Of a DNA stretch of 41,416 bases, positions 1 through 6,316 are shown piece after piece (the stretch's first letter is position 1; each line of letters starts with the position of its first letter). The notes under the pieces are model-generated. The model searched no databases, had not been told where the DNA came from, and saw only the letters and a program-made list of their open reading frames with translations. Origin of the DNA: a virus; IMG/VR virus record IMGVR_UViG_3300034061_003581, positions 1-41,416 of that record, one strand, 5' to 3'. A program made the position numbers and the translations under genes.

Positions 1-19
1 CTGGCATAGTGTGTTTCAT
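1..19 (-). CDS. 5' end of a leftward gene (partial, only about 6 codons)
   Basis: Only the first codons are inside the window: read on the minus strand, an ATG at 19-17 opens M-K-H-T-M-P and runs off the left edge. An AGGAT Shine-Dalgarno-like sequence (30-26 on the minus strand) sits six bases before the ATG. The nearest upstream promoter (57-87) would start transcription near position 50, giving a leader of about 30 bases. The spacing of promoter, ribosome site and start codon is what makes this call reasonable. Product unknown. It is probably the gene that the three tandem promoters at 57-275 serve. Confidence 0.5.
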
Positions 20-56
20 AATTTTATCCTAATTGGTTGTTTCTAAACTTACTCTA

Positions 57-87
57 CAAATATACGGACTATTTTTGTAAGATCAAA
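57..87 (-). promoter_or_regulatory. Bacteroidota-type promoter, copy 1 of 3 (leftward)
   Basis: On the minus strand, TTTG (87-84) is followed by a 19-base spacer and TATATTTG (64-57). This matches the known Bacteroidota primary-sigma consensus of a -33 TTTG and a -7 TAnnTTTG. It is the copy closest to the leftward start codon at 19. Confidence 0.75.
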
Positions 88-149
88 GCATTATTTTTTA
101 TTTTTATCACTTTTTTATATGTCCGTTGGTTGTTCATCATCTTACATTA

Positions 150-180
150 CAAATATAACACATTTTTTGTTAAGATCAAA
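150..180 (-). promoter_or_regulatory. Bacteroidota-type promoter, copy 2 of 3 (leftward)
   Basis: On the minus strand, TTTG (180-177), a 19-base spacer and TATATTTG (157-150). Spacer length and both boxes are identical to the other two copies although the spacer sequence itself differs. Confidence 0.75.
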
Positions 181-244
181 GCACTTTTTGAAATAATTTT
201 GAAAATTTGTTTATATTTGTGTTGGTTGTCATCATTTTATACTA

Positions 245-275
245 CAAATATAAGACATTTTTTTGTAAGATCAAA
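245..275 (-). promoter_or_regulatory. Bacteroidota-type promoter, copy 3 of 3 (leftward)
   Basis: On the minus strand, TTTG (275-272), a 19-base spacer and TATATTTG (252-245). A transcript from here would pass through the other two promoter copies before reaching the leftward start codon at 19. Confidence 0.75.
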
Positions 276-350
276 GCATTATTTCAAAAAAAGTAAAAAA
301 AATGTAACTCATTGGTTTGTAAGGAGTTAAGTTTAATTGATATAAGTGTA

Positions 351-392
351 TAAAAATCAAGGACTTACATCAAAAATGACATAAATCCTTGA
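351..392 (-). terminator. Rho-independent terminator for the leftward genes ending at 418
   Basis: Two 16-base arms (357-372 and 377-392) pair over their whole length, with a few G-T wobbles, around a four-base loop. On the minus strand the hairpin is followed by a run of five T (356-352). It lies just downstream of the gene at 418-861 and before the promoter array, so it separates the two leftward transcription units. Confidence 0.85.
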
Positions 393-417
393 AAAATATA
401 GACTTAACCTATTTTGG

Positions 418-861
418 TTATAGTCCGTTCACAATAACATCAGGACGCTTGATAATTTCAACATTCCCCATGTCATCGTTGAACAAAACATTTTCTTTAT
501 CCCAAGAAACTATTTGATCTGGCACTAAACAAGCGTATCTTTGAAAATATGAACCATAATCATCAAACATTTTTTCAATATCCTCAAAATAAATTGATTC
601 ATCAAAAATAGGAATTTCACCTATAAGTGTTTTTGTATCAGAATCTACCCACAAATCATGCTCGTATTGGGCAAACTTTGTTAGACATTGACTTTTCGAT
701 TCATCATCTGGATTATTTTCCATTATCCATTCAAAAATTACTTCTCTTTTATTTTCAAAAGAAATGTAATGTTCTTTTAATTCTTCAAGATTTGCAGATT
801 TTTTTGCCAATTCAAAAATTGAACCAAATTCTTCTAACATTTTTTCAAAATTACTGTTCAT
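418..861 (-). CDS. Hypothetical acidic protein
   Basis: A protein of 147 residues that I do not recognise. It is rich in Glu, Asp and aromatic residues with no membrane segment or signal peptide, so it is probably cytoplasmic. The start at 861 gives M-N-S-N-F-E-K-M. A longer form would need a TTG at 876, which looks less likely; neither start has a clear ribosome site. The start overlaps the end of the gene at 851-1057 by 11 bases, which suggests coupled translation within a two-gene leftward operon. It is followed by a strong terminator at 351-392. Function unknown; an early host-takeover role is only a guess from its position. Confidence 0.7.
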   Translation of the reverse strand: MNSNFEKMLEEFGSIFELAKKSANLEELKEHYISFENKREVIFEWIMENNPDDESKSQCLTKFAQYEHDLWVDSDTKTLIGEIPIFDESIYFEDIEKMFDDYGSYFQRYACLVPDQIVSWDKENVLFNDDMGNVEIIKRPDVIVNGL

Positions 862-1057
862 TGATATAGTCCACAATTTTTGATTCAGAAATAGTTTTTA
901 CTTCAAATGGTTCGGTGCTGTCTTTTAGATACTTATTCACTTGAACTTCTGCATCTGTGACTGAAACCGCATCAACCATATAAGTGCGGTTATGTCTTTT
1001 GACTTTACCTTGTTCGTTTGTAATTTCAAACTGAACTTTTGCGAGGTAGAACGCCAT
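851..1057 (-). CDS. Small DUF4494-like protein
   Basis: A protein of 68 residues beginning M-A-F-Y-L-A-K-V-Q-F-E. The pattern of a KV.FE strand, a basic E..GK.KR turn, the block Y-M-V-D-A-V-S-V-T-D-A-E, and a closing F-E-V-K-T-I strand resembles DUF4494, a small family of unknown function found in Bacteroidota and their phages. The match is from memory of the pattern. The start at 1057 was chosen because AAGGAA lies a few bases upstream on the minus strand; the open frame extends further upstream (to 1171) but without a ribosome site or family similarity. It is the first gene of the leftward pair and its stop overlaps the start of the next gene. No TAnnTTTG box was found upstream on this strand. 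Confidence 0.75.
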   Translation of the reverse strand: MAFYLAKVQFEITNEQGKVKRHNRTYMVDAVSVTDAEVQVNKYLKDSTEPFEVKTISESKIVDYINEQ

Positions 1058-1066
1058 AACAATTCC

Positions 1067-1098
1067 TTTGGAAATGTGAGTTAAAATGTTTATATTTG
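1067..1098 (+). promoter_or_regulatory. Bacteroidota-type promoter for the phosphodiester glycosidase gene
   Basis: TTTG (1067-1070), a 20-base spacer and TATATTTG (1091-1098), facing right. Transcription would start near 1105, about 78 bases before the ATG at 1183. The TTTG overlaps the ribosome site of the leftward gene at 1057. Confidence 0.65.
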
Positions 1099-1182
1099 AT
1101 ACTAACATAATGAATTGTTGCGAAACAAGCAAGCACTTTTTGAAATTTTTTTTACTAATTATTATTTTCATTAGGGAAAACG

Positions 1183-1839
1183 ATGAAACGAATTATTGTA
1201 TTATTACTATTAGTAGTGTCACCGATGCTTTGGGGGAAAGAATGGGTGATTAAGTTGGCAGTCAAGGATGTTCAGGTATTCTCATCAGATACACTACGCC
1301 ATCCAAGTTGGTATTCTGTAAAGTATAAATTGAGAAACATGGTTAATCTTTCATTCTTCACTACAAAGACGGTTGTTCCACCATTTAAGAATCACGATAA
1401 GATTTATCCTAATAATCCACATAACTGGCCATTTGTTTCCATTGATGATCCACACGAATGGGGTGTACCGAATCTAACACCACACTTACACTTCAGCGGT
1501 CAAAGTGAGGTGCCAGCGATATGGTCAAAATACATCTTTGCGGGAACGCCATTACTTCTTAAAGACAGTATACCACAAAAGATATATCGGAACTCATTTA
1601 CAACAGCCAGAAGGCCGAGAACGGTGTTTGGCAGTCATCATAAGGATAGTGTATTTATCTACATCAGTGACGGCATTCGAGTGGTAGATTTACCAAAAAG
1701 ATTATTGGAATTGGGTTGCCGTGATGCAATCAACATGGATGGTGGTGGTTCAACATTTTTATATCGTGGAAACAAATATGACTATGTACAAACGCCAATT
1801 AAAAAAATGAGGAAATATCCAAATGTTCTTGCTTGGTAG
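1183..1839 (+). CDS. Secreted phosphodiester glycosidase-domain protein (NAGPA/DUF2233-like)
   Basis: A 218-residue protein with an N-terminal signal peptide (K-R then ten hydrophobic residues, cleavage around residue 18). The rest fits the phosphodiester glycosidase family, whose founding member removes GlcNAc from a phosphodiester on the mannose-6-phosphate marker; bacterial members are linked to exopolysaccharide or wall-glycan processing. Visible family features are A-G-T-P-L-L-L (120-126), R-T-V-F-G (146-150), S-D-G (162-164) and the signature N-M-D-G-G-G-S-T (184-191). It is close to the minimum length for the domain. An AGGG ribosome site lies seven bases before the ATG and a Bacteroidota-type promoter precedes it. 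It likely acts in the periplasm or on the cell surface. A second copy of this domain sits in the tail protein at 16295-18493. Confidence 0.8.
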   Translation: MKRIIVLLLLVVSPMLWGKEWVIKLAVKDVQVFSSDTLRHPSWYSVKYKLRNMVNLSFFTTKTVVPPFKNHDKIYPNNPHNWPFVSIDDPHEWGVPNLTPHLHFSGQSEVPAIWSKYIFAGTPLLLKDSIPQKIYRNSFTTARRPRTVFGSHHKDSVFIYISDGIRVVDLPKRLLELGCRDAINMDGGGSTFLYRGNKYDYVQTPIKKMRKYPNVLAW

Positions 1840-1921
1840 CAATTATTGCTTTGATCATATAGGTAAAATTGTTTATCTTGCTAGTGAACACGGAGAAAGT
1901 GTGAACACAGAGAAAATGCTA

Positions 1922-1968
1922 AGATCTAGATCTAATATAGATCTAATATAATATAGATCTATAGATCT
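1922..1968. repeat. Cluster of five AGATCT palindromes
   Basis: AGATCT occurs at 1922, 1928, 1939, 1955 and 1963, five times in 47 bases, embedded in A/T-rich sequence with repeated ATATAGATCTA units. It lies in the gap of about 300 bases between the genes at 1183 and 2137, upstream of the promoter at 1993-2023. The purpose is unknown; a protein-binding array, a cruciform-prone element or a product of slippage are possible. Confidence 0.85.
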
Positions 1969-1992
1969 AATAGATAATAGAATAAAAAATGC

Positions 1993-2023
1993 TTGCTTTA
2001 TATTTATATTTTCTGTATCTTTG
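1993..2023 (+). promoter_or_regulatory. Bacteroidota-type promoter for the lytic transglycosylase gene
   Basis: TTG (1993-1995), a 20-base spacer and TATCTTTG (2016-2023), facing right. The -7 box matches TAnnTTTG fully; the upstream box is the shorter TTG form accepted in Flavobacterium-type promoters. Transcription would start near 2030, about 107 bases before the ATG at 2137. Confidence 0.5.
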
Positions 2024-2053
2024 AATGATACTAAAATTTCGTTCTTTGAAAAC

Positions 2054-2066
2054 ATGGTCGGTATGT
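2054..2066. repeat. Left arm of a 13-bp inverted repeat flanking the transglycosylase gene
   Basis: ATGGTCGGTATGT here is the exact reverse complement of ACATACCGACCAT at 2705-2717. The arm is G+C-rich for this genome. It lies about 70 bases before the start at 2137, within the predicted leader. Confidence 0.85.
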
Positions 2067-2136
2067 GTTTCAACCATATTGTTGGCAACAACAGAATGGT
2101 TCGTTAAATATATTATCCAATAATGAGGAAAGGAAT

Positions 2137-2643
2137 ATGACTAACAAATGTAAACGGGTTATAGCATTATTCTTAATTGGCTTCTGTTTTCCATTAGTAG
2201 CAATGACTACCACAGTTAATAGAAGTGCTGAAATTAAATCATCAACAATGAAGAATGTGTTATATTCATCTATCGTTTGGGTTGAGTCTAAAGGCAATGC
2301 AACCGCACGATCAAAGGATGGTTCACTTGGAATAGCTCAAATTTTACCGGTAATGGTGAAGGAAGTGAACCGAATCTGTAAAATGAAAGGAATCAATAAA
2401 ACTTTTACTTTACAAGATAGGCTAAATCCTGAAAAGTCTGAACAAATGTTTTGGATTTTTCAGAATTTTTACAATCCCAACATTAACTGGGAAACCATCA
2501 CAATGAGTGATATGGAAATCATTGCACGGAAGTGGAATGGCGGTCCTAACGGACACAAAAAGGGTGCTACTAAGCACTATTGGAATAAAGTTTCAAAAAT
2601 GGTCTACAAAGACCTTAAATCAAGGGGATTTATCACTGGTTAA
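2137..2643 (+). CDS. Secreted lytic transglycosylase-like (SLT) protein
   Basis: A protein of 168 residues with a signal peptide (basic T-N-K-C-K-R then a long hydrophobic stretch, cleavage near A22-M23). The mature part resembles the SLT domain that cleaves peptidoglycan between MurNAc and GlcNAc. The likely catalytic Glu is in W-V-E-S-K-G-N, followed by the usual S-L-G-I-A-Q-I-L-P block and a later A-R-K-W-N-G-G-P-N-G and H-Y-W-N-K-V. The start at 2137 is preferred over the open-frame start at 2065 because it follows GAGGAAAGG and begins the signal peptide. It has its own promoter and ends in a strong terminator, so it forms a single-gene unit. Lysis, or local wall opening, is the likely job; no holin is recognised next to it. 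Confidence 0.8.
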   Translation: MTNKCKRVIALFLIGFCFPLVAMTTTVNRSAEIKSSTMKNVLYSSIVWVESKGNATARSKDGSLGIAQILPVMVKEVNRICKMKGINKTFTLQDRLNPEKSEQMFWIFQNFYNPNINWETITMSDMEIIARKWNGGPNGHKKGATKHYWNKVSKMVYKDLKSRGFITG

Positions 2644-2667
2644 TATCAGTTGATATACGAGAGATTT

Positions 2668-2704
2668 TTGTCTCAAATGTTTACTAAATTTGAGACAATT
2701 TTTT
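2668..2704 (+). terminator. Rho-independent terminator after the transglycosylase gene
   Basis: Perfect 11-bp stem (2668-2678 with 2688-2698), nine-base loop, followed by six T (2699-2704). Confidence 0.92.
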
Positions 2705-2717
2705 ACATACCGACCAT
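2705..2717. repeat. Right arm of the 13-bp inverted repeat flanking the transglycosylase gene
   Basis: ACATACCGACCAT, the exact reverse complement of 2054-2066, placed directly after the terminator's T run. Together the arms enclose the whole gene with its start region and terminator. Confidence 0.85.
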
Positions 2718-2736
2718 TTTTCTCTCGTAACATATC

Positions 2737-2744
2737 TATTTATC
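2737..2744 (+). promoter_or_regulatory. Putative late-promoter box (TATTTATC)
   Basis: TATTTATC ends 31 bases before the GTG start at 2776, directly after a terminator, so a promoter is needed here. The surrounding CTATTTATCTGAAAT resembles boxes at 5030, 7990, 29976, 30712 and 41007. No TAnnTTTG promoter is seen in this gap. Confidence 0.6.
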
Positions 2745-2775
2745 TGAAATGAAGTTTACAATTTTGGAGAATTAG

Positions 2776-3027
2776 GTGGAAATAGTATCATCATTCGTAT
2801 TAGGGTTTGTTGCTATGTGGGTTGCATTGAGATTTGGAATAATGAAACCAACTCATATTGAAAATAAACAAACAATGATTGAAATGGCAAACACATACGG
2901 AAATAATCAAAAAATCTGCAAAGAACTGAAAGATTATTCTATGAAACAAATAAAACATGGTAATTACGAGTTTATAGAAGTCATAGACACAATAAAAAGG
3001 CAAAGTAATGACAAAACAAGAACATAA
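2776..3027 (+). CDS. Small membrane-anchored protein, unknown function
   Basis: An 83-residue protein with one N-terminal hydrophobic segment (about residues 3-22) and a polar tail rich in Lys, Asn and Gln. It begins with GTG, with GGAGA six bases upstream. It is the first gene of the operon behind the box at 2737 and overlaps the next gene by 20 bases. I do not recognise a family. The single N-terminal segment would suit a small inner-membrane protein; a holin role is possible only by size and is not supported by motif. Confidence 0.7.
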   Translation: MEIVSSFVLGFVAMWVALRFGIMKPTHIENKQTMIEMANTYGNNQKICKELKDYSMKQIKHGNYEFIEVIDTIKRQSNDKTRT

Positions 3028-3484
3028 ATTAAAATCCATGCTGAATTACTATGAAGTAGATTTGCGTGGAAATAAAGATGAAAAGATGACTAAAAAGGCA
3101 TTGAATAGATTTTTAGACAACTTTAATCAGATTTATGATTTCTATACATTACAAGATATAATGAAAAAAATAAAAGATAAGAAAAAAGAAGAATTAGGGG
3201 ATGATGAAGAAAAAGATGATTTTATGATGCCAAGAAAAGATGATGATGAAGGTGATGATGATACATTTGAAAATGAAATGATGAAGAATCCAGAAGATTT
3301 TTTTGCTAAAAAAGATTCTCTTGATAAAGGTAAAAACTTTAATGATCCAATAGATACTGATATAAACAAATTTCTGAAATGGCTTACACTGATACTATAT
3401 TCAGGTGACCATTCGGTAATAATAACAGAAGATAAAACAGGAATCAATATAAAATTGATAAAAATAAACAAAGGTAAAAAATAA
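3008..3484 (+). CDS. Hypothetical protein with acidic middle region
   Basis: A 158-residue protein, unrecognised. Its first third is basic and helical, the middle (about 60-95) is very acidic with D-D-D-E-G-D-D-D, and the end forms a short K/I-rich segment. It has no signal peptide or membrane segment. The start overlaps the previous gene by 20 bases and the stop is three bases before thyX, consistent with coupled translation in one operon. The acidic block may be disordered. Confidence 0.7.
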   Translation: MTKQEHKLKSMLNYYEVDLRGNKDEKMTKKALNRFLDNFNQIYDFYTLQDIMKKIKDKKKEELGDDEEKDDFMMPRKDDDEGDDDTFENEMMKNPEDFFAKKDSLDKGKNFNDPIDTDINKFLKWLTLILYSGDHSVIITEDKTGINIKLIKINKGKK

Positions 3485-3487
3485 GTT

Positions 3488-4174
3488 ATGCTTTCAAGTG
3501 ATTTAAGAGATGCAGTAAGATTAGTTTCGGTTACAAACCCATCAGAATTAGTTAGATTTACCAATAAGGGTAAGACTAAAAAAGTTTCACCCGAAGAGTT
3601 AATAGTTTACATCGCAAGAGTAAGTAATCCAAGTAATCAGATGAACATGGAGACTGCTCCAAAATTGATAAACTATTTAATTAAACACAAACATTGGTCT
3701 CCATTTGAATTCGTAGATATGACAGTTGATATTGTTACGCGTAGAAGTATTGCGGCTCAAATTCTTCGTCATAAATCTTTTTCTTTCCAAGAATTTTCAC
3801 AACGATATTCAACTGCAACGGAAATACAAAAAATAGAATTGAGAAGACAAGGGAAAACAAATAGACAAAGTTCAGAAGAATTAGTTCCAGATTTCACATT
3901 AGATCGTGATATTGAACAACATATTGCAAATTCAAAAATGTTATACGATAAATTGATTAAACAAGGAATATCAAGAGAAACAGCTCGTGATGTTCTTCCA
4001 TTATCAACAGAAACAACTATGTATATGAAAGGTTCTGTTCGTAGTTGGATTCATTATTTGGATCTTCGTTGTTCGCCTGATACACAAAAGGAACATCGTT
4101 TGATTGCAGATGGTATAAAATCAATTTTTGTAAATAATTTTCCGAACATTTCGGAAGCATTAAATTGGAAATAA
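3488..4174 (+). CDS. thyX: Flavin-dependent thymidylate synthase ThyX
   Basis: A 228-residue protein that should make dTMP from dUMP using FAD, NADPH and methylene-tetrahydrofolate. The ThyX signature is seen as R94-H-K-S-F-S-F-Q-E-F-S-Q-R-Y107, a variant of RHRxxSxNExSxRY with Lys at the third place and Gln for Asn; S-F-Q-E-F-S-Q-R-Y forms are known in the family. Further support is the C-terminal block from about 160 to 210 (A-R-D-V-L-P, then H-Y-L-D-L-R and Q-K-E-H-R). The length is typical. It lies mid-operon among unknown small genes and supplies dTMP for phage DNA synthesis. Confidence 0.93.
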   Translation: MLSSDLRDAVRLVSVTNPSELVRFTNKGKTKKVSPEELIVYIARVSNPSNQMNMETAPKLINYLIKHKHWSPFEFVDMTVDIVTRRSIAAQILRHKSFSFQEFSQRYSTATEIQKIELRRQGKTNRQSSEELVPDFTLDRDIEQHIANSKMLYDKLIKQGISRETARDVLPLSTETTMYMKGSVRSWIHYLDLRCSPDTQKEHRLIADGIKSIFVNNFPNISEALNWK

Positions 4175-4187
4175 TTTAGGAAAAAAA

Positions 4188-4721
4188 ATGATAGAAGAAT
4201 ACCAATTAAAAAACATTCTTGCAAAAGAAATAATTTATTGTGGAATAGGACAATACGAAAGTGTTTTACACTTTGGTGCCTGTGATAAAGATTTGTTTTT
4301 ACTTGAAACTCTTGATGAATATGAATTAGATGTCCAATACACAGCAGTTGATACGAAAGAAGAAATTGAAACTATTTTTAGTAGGTTTCAACCAATGGAG
4401 AGAACTCTTTCTTGGATTTCTGTAAATGAGTCTATGCAAGAGCACATTGATAATATAACAGATGAAAAATACAACTGGACAATACTAACTGGTGTTTTTG
4501 ATAAACCAATTTACAGTGAAAGACAATATCAATTTATTGATACCACCATCCGTTCGTGTATGGATTTTTCCGATAATGTTGCATTTACAATATCGGAACA
4601 ACCAACACCTGTTTACAAATATAGTATGGTTTATCTTTTTCAACATTTTACACAGTTATACAACACGGTGACAATAAAAAAAATCTATGAAGGTAGATAT
4701 ATTTTTTCAATAACCAAATAA
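4188..4721 (+). CDS. Hypothetical protein, possibly methyltransferase-like fold
   Basis: A 177-residue soluble protein. Residues 24-55 read V-L-H-F-G-A-C-D followed, after a helix, by Y-T-A-V-D-T, which recalls the glycine loop and acidic strand-2 end of Rossmann-type SAM methyltransferases. The glycine loop is poor, and W-T-I-L-T-G-V-F-D (about 102-110) could be the strand-4 motif. This is only a hint. It follows thyX by 13 bases with a weak AGGA upstream, inside the same operon. Confidence 0.65.
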   Translation: MIEEYQLKNILAKEIIYCGIGQYESVLHFGACDKDLFLLETLDEYELDVQYTAVDTKEEIETIFSRFQPMERTLSWISVNESMQEHIDNITDEKYNWTILTGVFDKPIYSERQYQFIDTTIRSCMDFSDNVAFTISEQPTPVYKYSMVYLFQHFTQLYNTVTIKKIYEGRYIFSITK

Positions 4722-4734
4722 AAAGGAGAAGGTT

Positions 4735-5016
4735 ATGTTAGAACAAATTTTTGCAATACTATTACAATCTGTATTGCCGTTTTTAATTGGAGGCGGTGGA
4801 GTTTGGCTATATTATCGTAATAAATTTACGGAAGTATTAACCGAATTGGAAGATAAAAAAGTTATTATCAAAACTATCCATCAACACTCCGATGAAATTG
4901 AAAGATCAAATGTTAAGAAAATGGCAAAAGAGCATAATGCTAAAGTTGCTAAAGCCGTAAAAAATCAAAAGCCGGTAGAGAAACCAAAAAGAAAGTATAA
5001 AAAACAAGGTGTTTAA
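4735..5016 (+). CDS. Small membrane-anchored basic protein
   Basis: A 93-residue protein with one N-terminal membrane segment (about 5-26, ending G-G-G-G-V-W-L-Y-Y), a short helical stretch and a very basic tail (K-P-K-R-K-Y-K-K). The basic tail probably lies in the cytoplasm. A good AAGGAGAAGG ribosome site precedes the ATG. It is the last gene before the late-type box at 5030. I do not recognise a family; spanin or holin-like roles cannot be supported. Confidence 0.7.
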   Translation: MLEQIFAILLQSVLPFLIGGGGVWLYYRNKFTEVLTELEDKKVIIKTIHQHSDEIERSNVKKMAKEHNAKVAKAVKNQKPVEKPKRKYKKQGV

Positions 5017-5029
5017 TCTCTCTTTAACA

Positions 5030-5037
5030 TATTTATA
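5030..5037 (+). promoter_or_regulatory. Putative late-promoter box (TATTTATA)
   Basis: TATTTATA within ACATATTTATACTG, ending 36 bases before the ATG at 5074. Same box and similar spacing as those at 2737, 7990, 29976, 30712 and 41007. Confidence 0.6.
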
Positions 5038-5073
5038 CTGAGAATATCTATAAATTAAAAATAGGAGAATTTA

Positions 5074-5694
5074 ATGGCAGTTGTTCAAATCGGGTCACAA
5101 TTTTGGACAAAAAAAAATTTGGCAGTTGAATCATTCCAAGATGGAACCCCAATAACTGAATGTTCTAGCTCTGAACAATGGGCTGAACTTGCATCTACAA
5201 ATACGCCTGCTTGGTGTTATTACAATTTTGATCCTTCAAATGAAGAAGAATATGGTAAATTGTATAACTATTATGTAATTTCTTCATCAAAACAAATATC
5301 ACCATTAGGATTTAGAGTGCCAAGTTTAGGAGAATATAACGAACTTGCATCTGCTTTTGGTGGAAATTCTCTTGCCGGAAGAAAATTAAAAAACACTACT
5401 AATTGGAATACAATTCGTAGACAATCCGGAAATGGTGATAATCAATCCGGATTTACAGGTAATCCCAGTGGATATGTCAAAGAAAATGGCGAATTTTGGG
5501 ATTTCGGTTGGAGTTCAAACTATTGGACATCTGATTCAGGATCTATAGACGCAACATCAGTTAGATTATATTGGTCTAATACAAATGTTGTTTCTATTCC
5601 TGCAAATATGGACATGGGTCTTGCTATTAGATTGATATTTGGATCAGGTTCGTATACTGGAAGTTTAGACTTTGATCCATCACAAGATTTTTAA
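5074..5694 (+). CDS. FISUMP-domain protein (Fibrobacter succinogenes major paralogous domain type)
   Basis: A 206-residue protein in which nearly the whole length follows the FISUMP pattern: V-Q-I-G-S-Q-F-W-T-K-K-N-L (4-16), W-C-Y-Y-N-F (47-52), Y-G-K-L-Y-N-Y-Y (60-67), P-L-G-F-R-V-P (77-83), A-G-R-K-L-K (101-106), S-G-F-T-G-N-P-S-G-Y (125-134), N-Y-W-T-S (149-153) and A-I-R-L-I at 184. In FCB bacteria such domains are mostly on secreted proteins, but this one has no signal peptide, so it is more likely a virion component or folds in the cytoplasm. A surface-binding decoration is a reasonable guess. It begins a unit behind the box at 5030 and is 12 bases before a lipoprotein gene. Confidence 0.82.
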   Translation: MAVVQIGSQFWTKKNLAVESFQDGTPITECSSSEQWAELASTNTPAWCYYNFDPSNEEEYGKLYNYYVISSSKQISPLGFRVPSLGEYNELASAFGGNSLAGRKLKNTTNWNTIRRQSGNGDNQSGFTGNPSGYVKENGEFWDFGWSSNYWTSDSGSIDATSVRLYWSNTNVVSIPANMDMGLAIRLIFGSGSYTGSLDFDPSQDF

Positions 5695-5706
5695 TTTGGA
5701 GTTTTT

Positions 5707-6237
5707 ATGAAAAAGTTTTTATTGTTAGTAATTGCAAGTTTATCTATGATTGTAATTGGATGTAATGAAAATCCACTACCAACATCAGATACAACTATTT
5801 TTGAAAAAAGAACACCCGTTCAAAAAGATACGGTTAAAAGACGTATTCCTATTGAACAAGTATTGCCATGTTTAGGATTAACAAGACAACAAGATAGTGT
5901 AATACGATTGATTTTGAGAGAAGAAAAACAATGTATTATTGAATGTAAAAAAGAATTTCAAGAATCAATTAAAATACTTCGTGAAGAATATCAATCAAAA
6001 TTACAAAAATATCGCCGTGTTGAAAAAACAGATGAAATAAGAAAAGAAATAGAAATACTTACTTTTGAATTTCGTCAAACACAAAGAGACTTAGAAAAAG
6101 AATATAGAGAAAAAATGGCAGTATGTAATAAAAATCTAAATACTGATATTGAAGCTCTTTTGAGAAAAGACCAACTTACACTTTGGAATCTTTGGAAGGC
6201 AACTGGTAAAGTTCCATGTGATAGAGTTAAACCTTAA
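5707..6237 (+). CDS. Lipoprotein, possibly Spy/CpxP-like (LTxxQ)
   Basis: A 176-residue protein with a lipoprotein signal: K-K, a hydrophobic core and lipobox V16-I-G-C19. Beyond a short linker, L-G-L-T-R-Q-Q (56-62) followed by a long charged helix-helix region (about 63-160) resembles the LTxxQ periplasmic proteins related to Spy and CpxP. The repeated Glu/Arg/Lys pattern also fits a plain coiled coil. There are four further Cys (55, 76, 80, 140) and one near the end (171), unusual for a Spy-like protein. It sits between the FISUMP gene and a terminator. It is probably anchored in a cell membrane; an outer-membrane spanin subunit is an alternative, but no inner partner was recognised. Confidence 0.75.
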   Translation: MKKFLLLVIASLSMIVIGCNENPLPTSDTTIFEKRTPVQKDTVKRRIPIEQVLPCLGLTRQQDSVIRLILREEKQCIIECKKEFQESIKILREEYQSKLQKYRRVEKTDEIRKEIEILTFEFRQTQRDLEKEYREKMAVCNKNLNTDIEALLRKDQLTLWNLWKATGKVPCDRVKP

Positions 6238-6273
6238 TCCATGTTCGGAATGGAAAGGGTAAACCCCTAATGA

Positions 6274-6299
6274 CCCCTACAATTTGTAGGGGTTTTTTT
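6274..6299 (+). terminator. Rho-independent terminator
   Basis: A 9-bp perfect palindromic stem (CCCCTACAA at 6274-6282 with 6284-6292) followed by seven T (6293-6299). It closes the operon that ends at 6237. The next start codon is only 17 bases further on. Confidence 0.95.
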
Positions 6300-6316
6300 A
6301 TACAAAAGGTTGTGTT

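Larger units (their letters stand above)
33..311. repeat. Imperfect tandem repeat, three copies, each carrying a leftward promoter
   Basis: The element TTGGTTGT begins copies at 33, 126 and 232 (steps of 93 and 106 bases), with a degenerate fourth start near 312. Inside each copy the best conserved parts are TACAAATATA and, about 19 bases on, AAGATCAAAGCA; the A/T-rich stretches between copies vary in length. The conserved blocks are exactly the promoter elements on the minus strand, so the repeat looks like a duplicated promoter unit rather than a gene. The rightward open frame across it (37-330) has low-complexity composition and no ribosome site, and I do not call it a gene. Confidence 0.8.

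Noticed and set aside
33-311. Possible CRISPR array at the left edge
   Set aside because: The copies are imperfect, unevenly spaced (93 and 106 bases), and their conserved parts are promoter boxes; no repeat-spacer pattern or cas gene is present.
37-330. Rightward open frame of 97 codons across the left repeat
   Set aside because: It lies entirely in the promoter repeat, is mostly Phe, Tyr, Ile and Lys from A/T-rich sequence, and has no ribosome site.
418-876. TTG start at 876 for the leftward gene
   Set aside because: It would extend the overlap with the upstream gene to 26 bases and has no ribosome site; the ATG at 861 is simpler.
2001-2008. TATTTATA box upstream of the transglycosylase gene
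   Set aside because: It is 128 bases before the start codon and lies inside the spacer of the better placed TTG/TATCTTTG promoter; such A/T words are expected by chance here.
3142-3564. Minus-strand open frame of 140 codons
   Set aside because: Its long Ser runs are the mirror of the acidic GAT/GAA-rich stretch in the gene at 3008; it also covers the start of thyX.
5074-5694. Diversity-generating retroelement target
   Set aside because: The protein has a lectin-like pattern, but no reverse transcriptase or matching template repeat was seen in the window.
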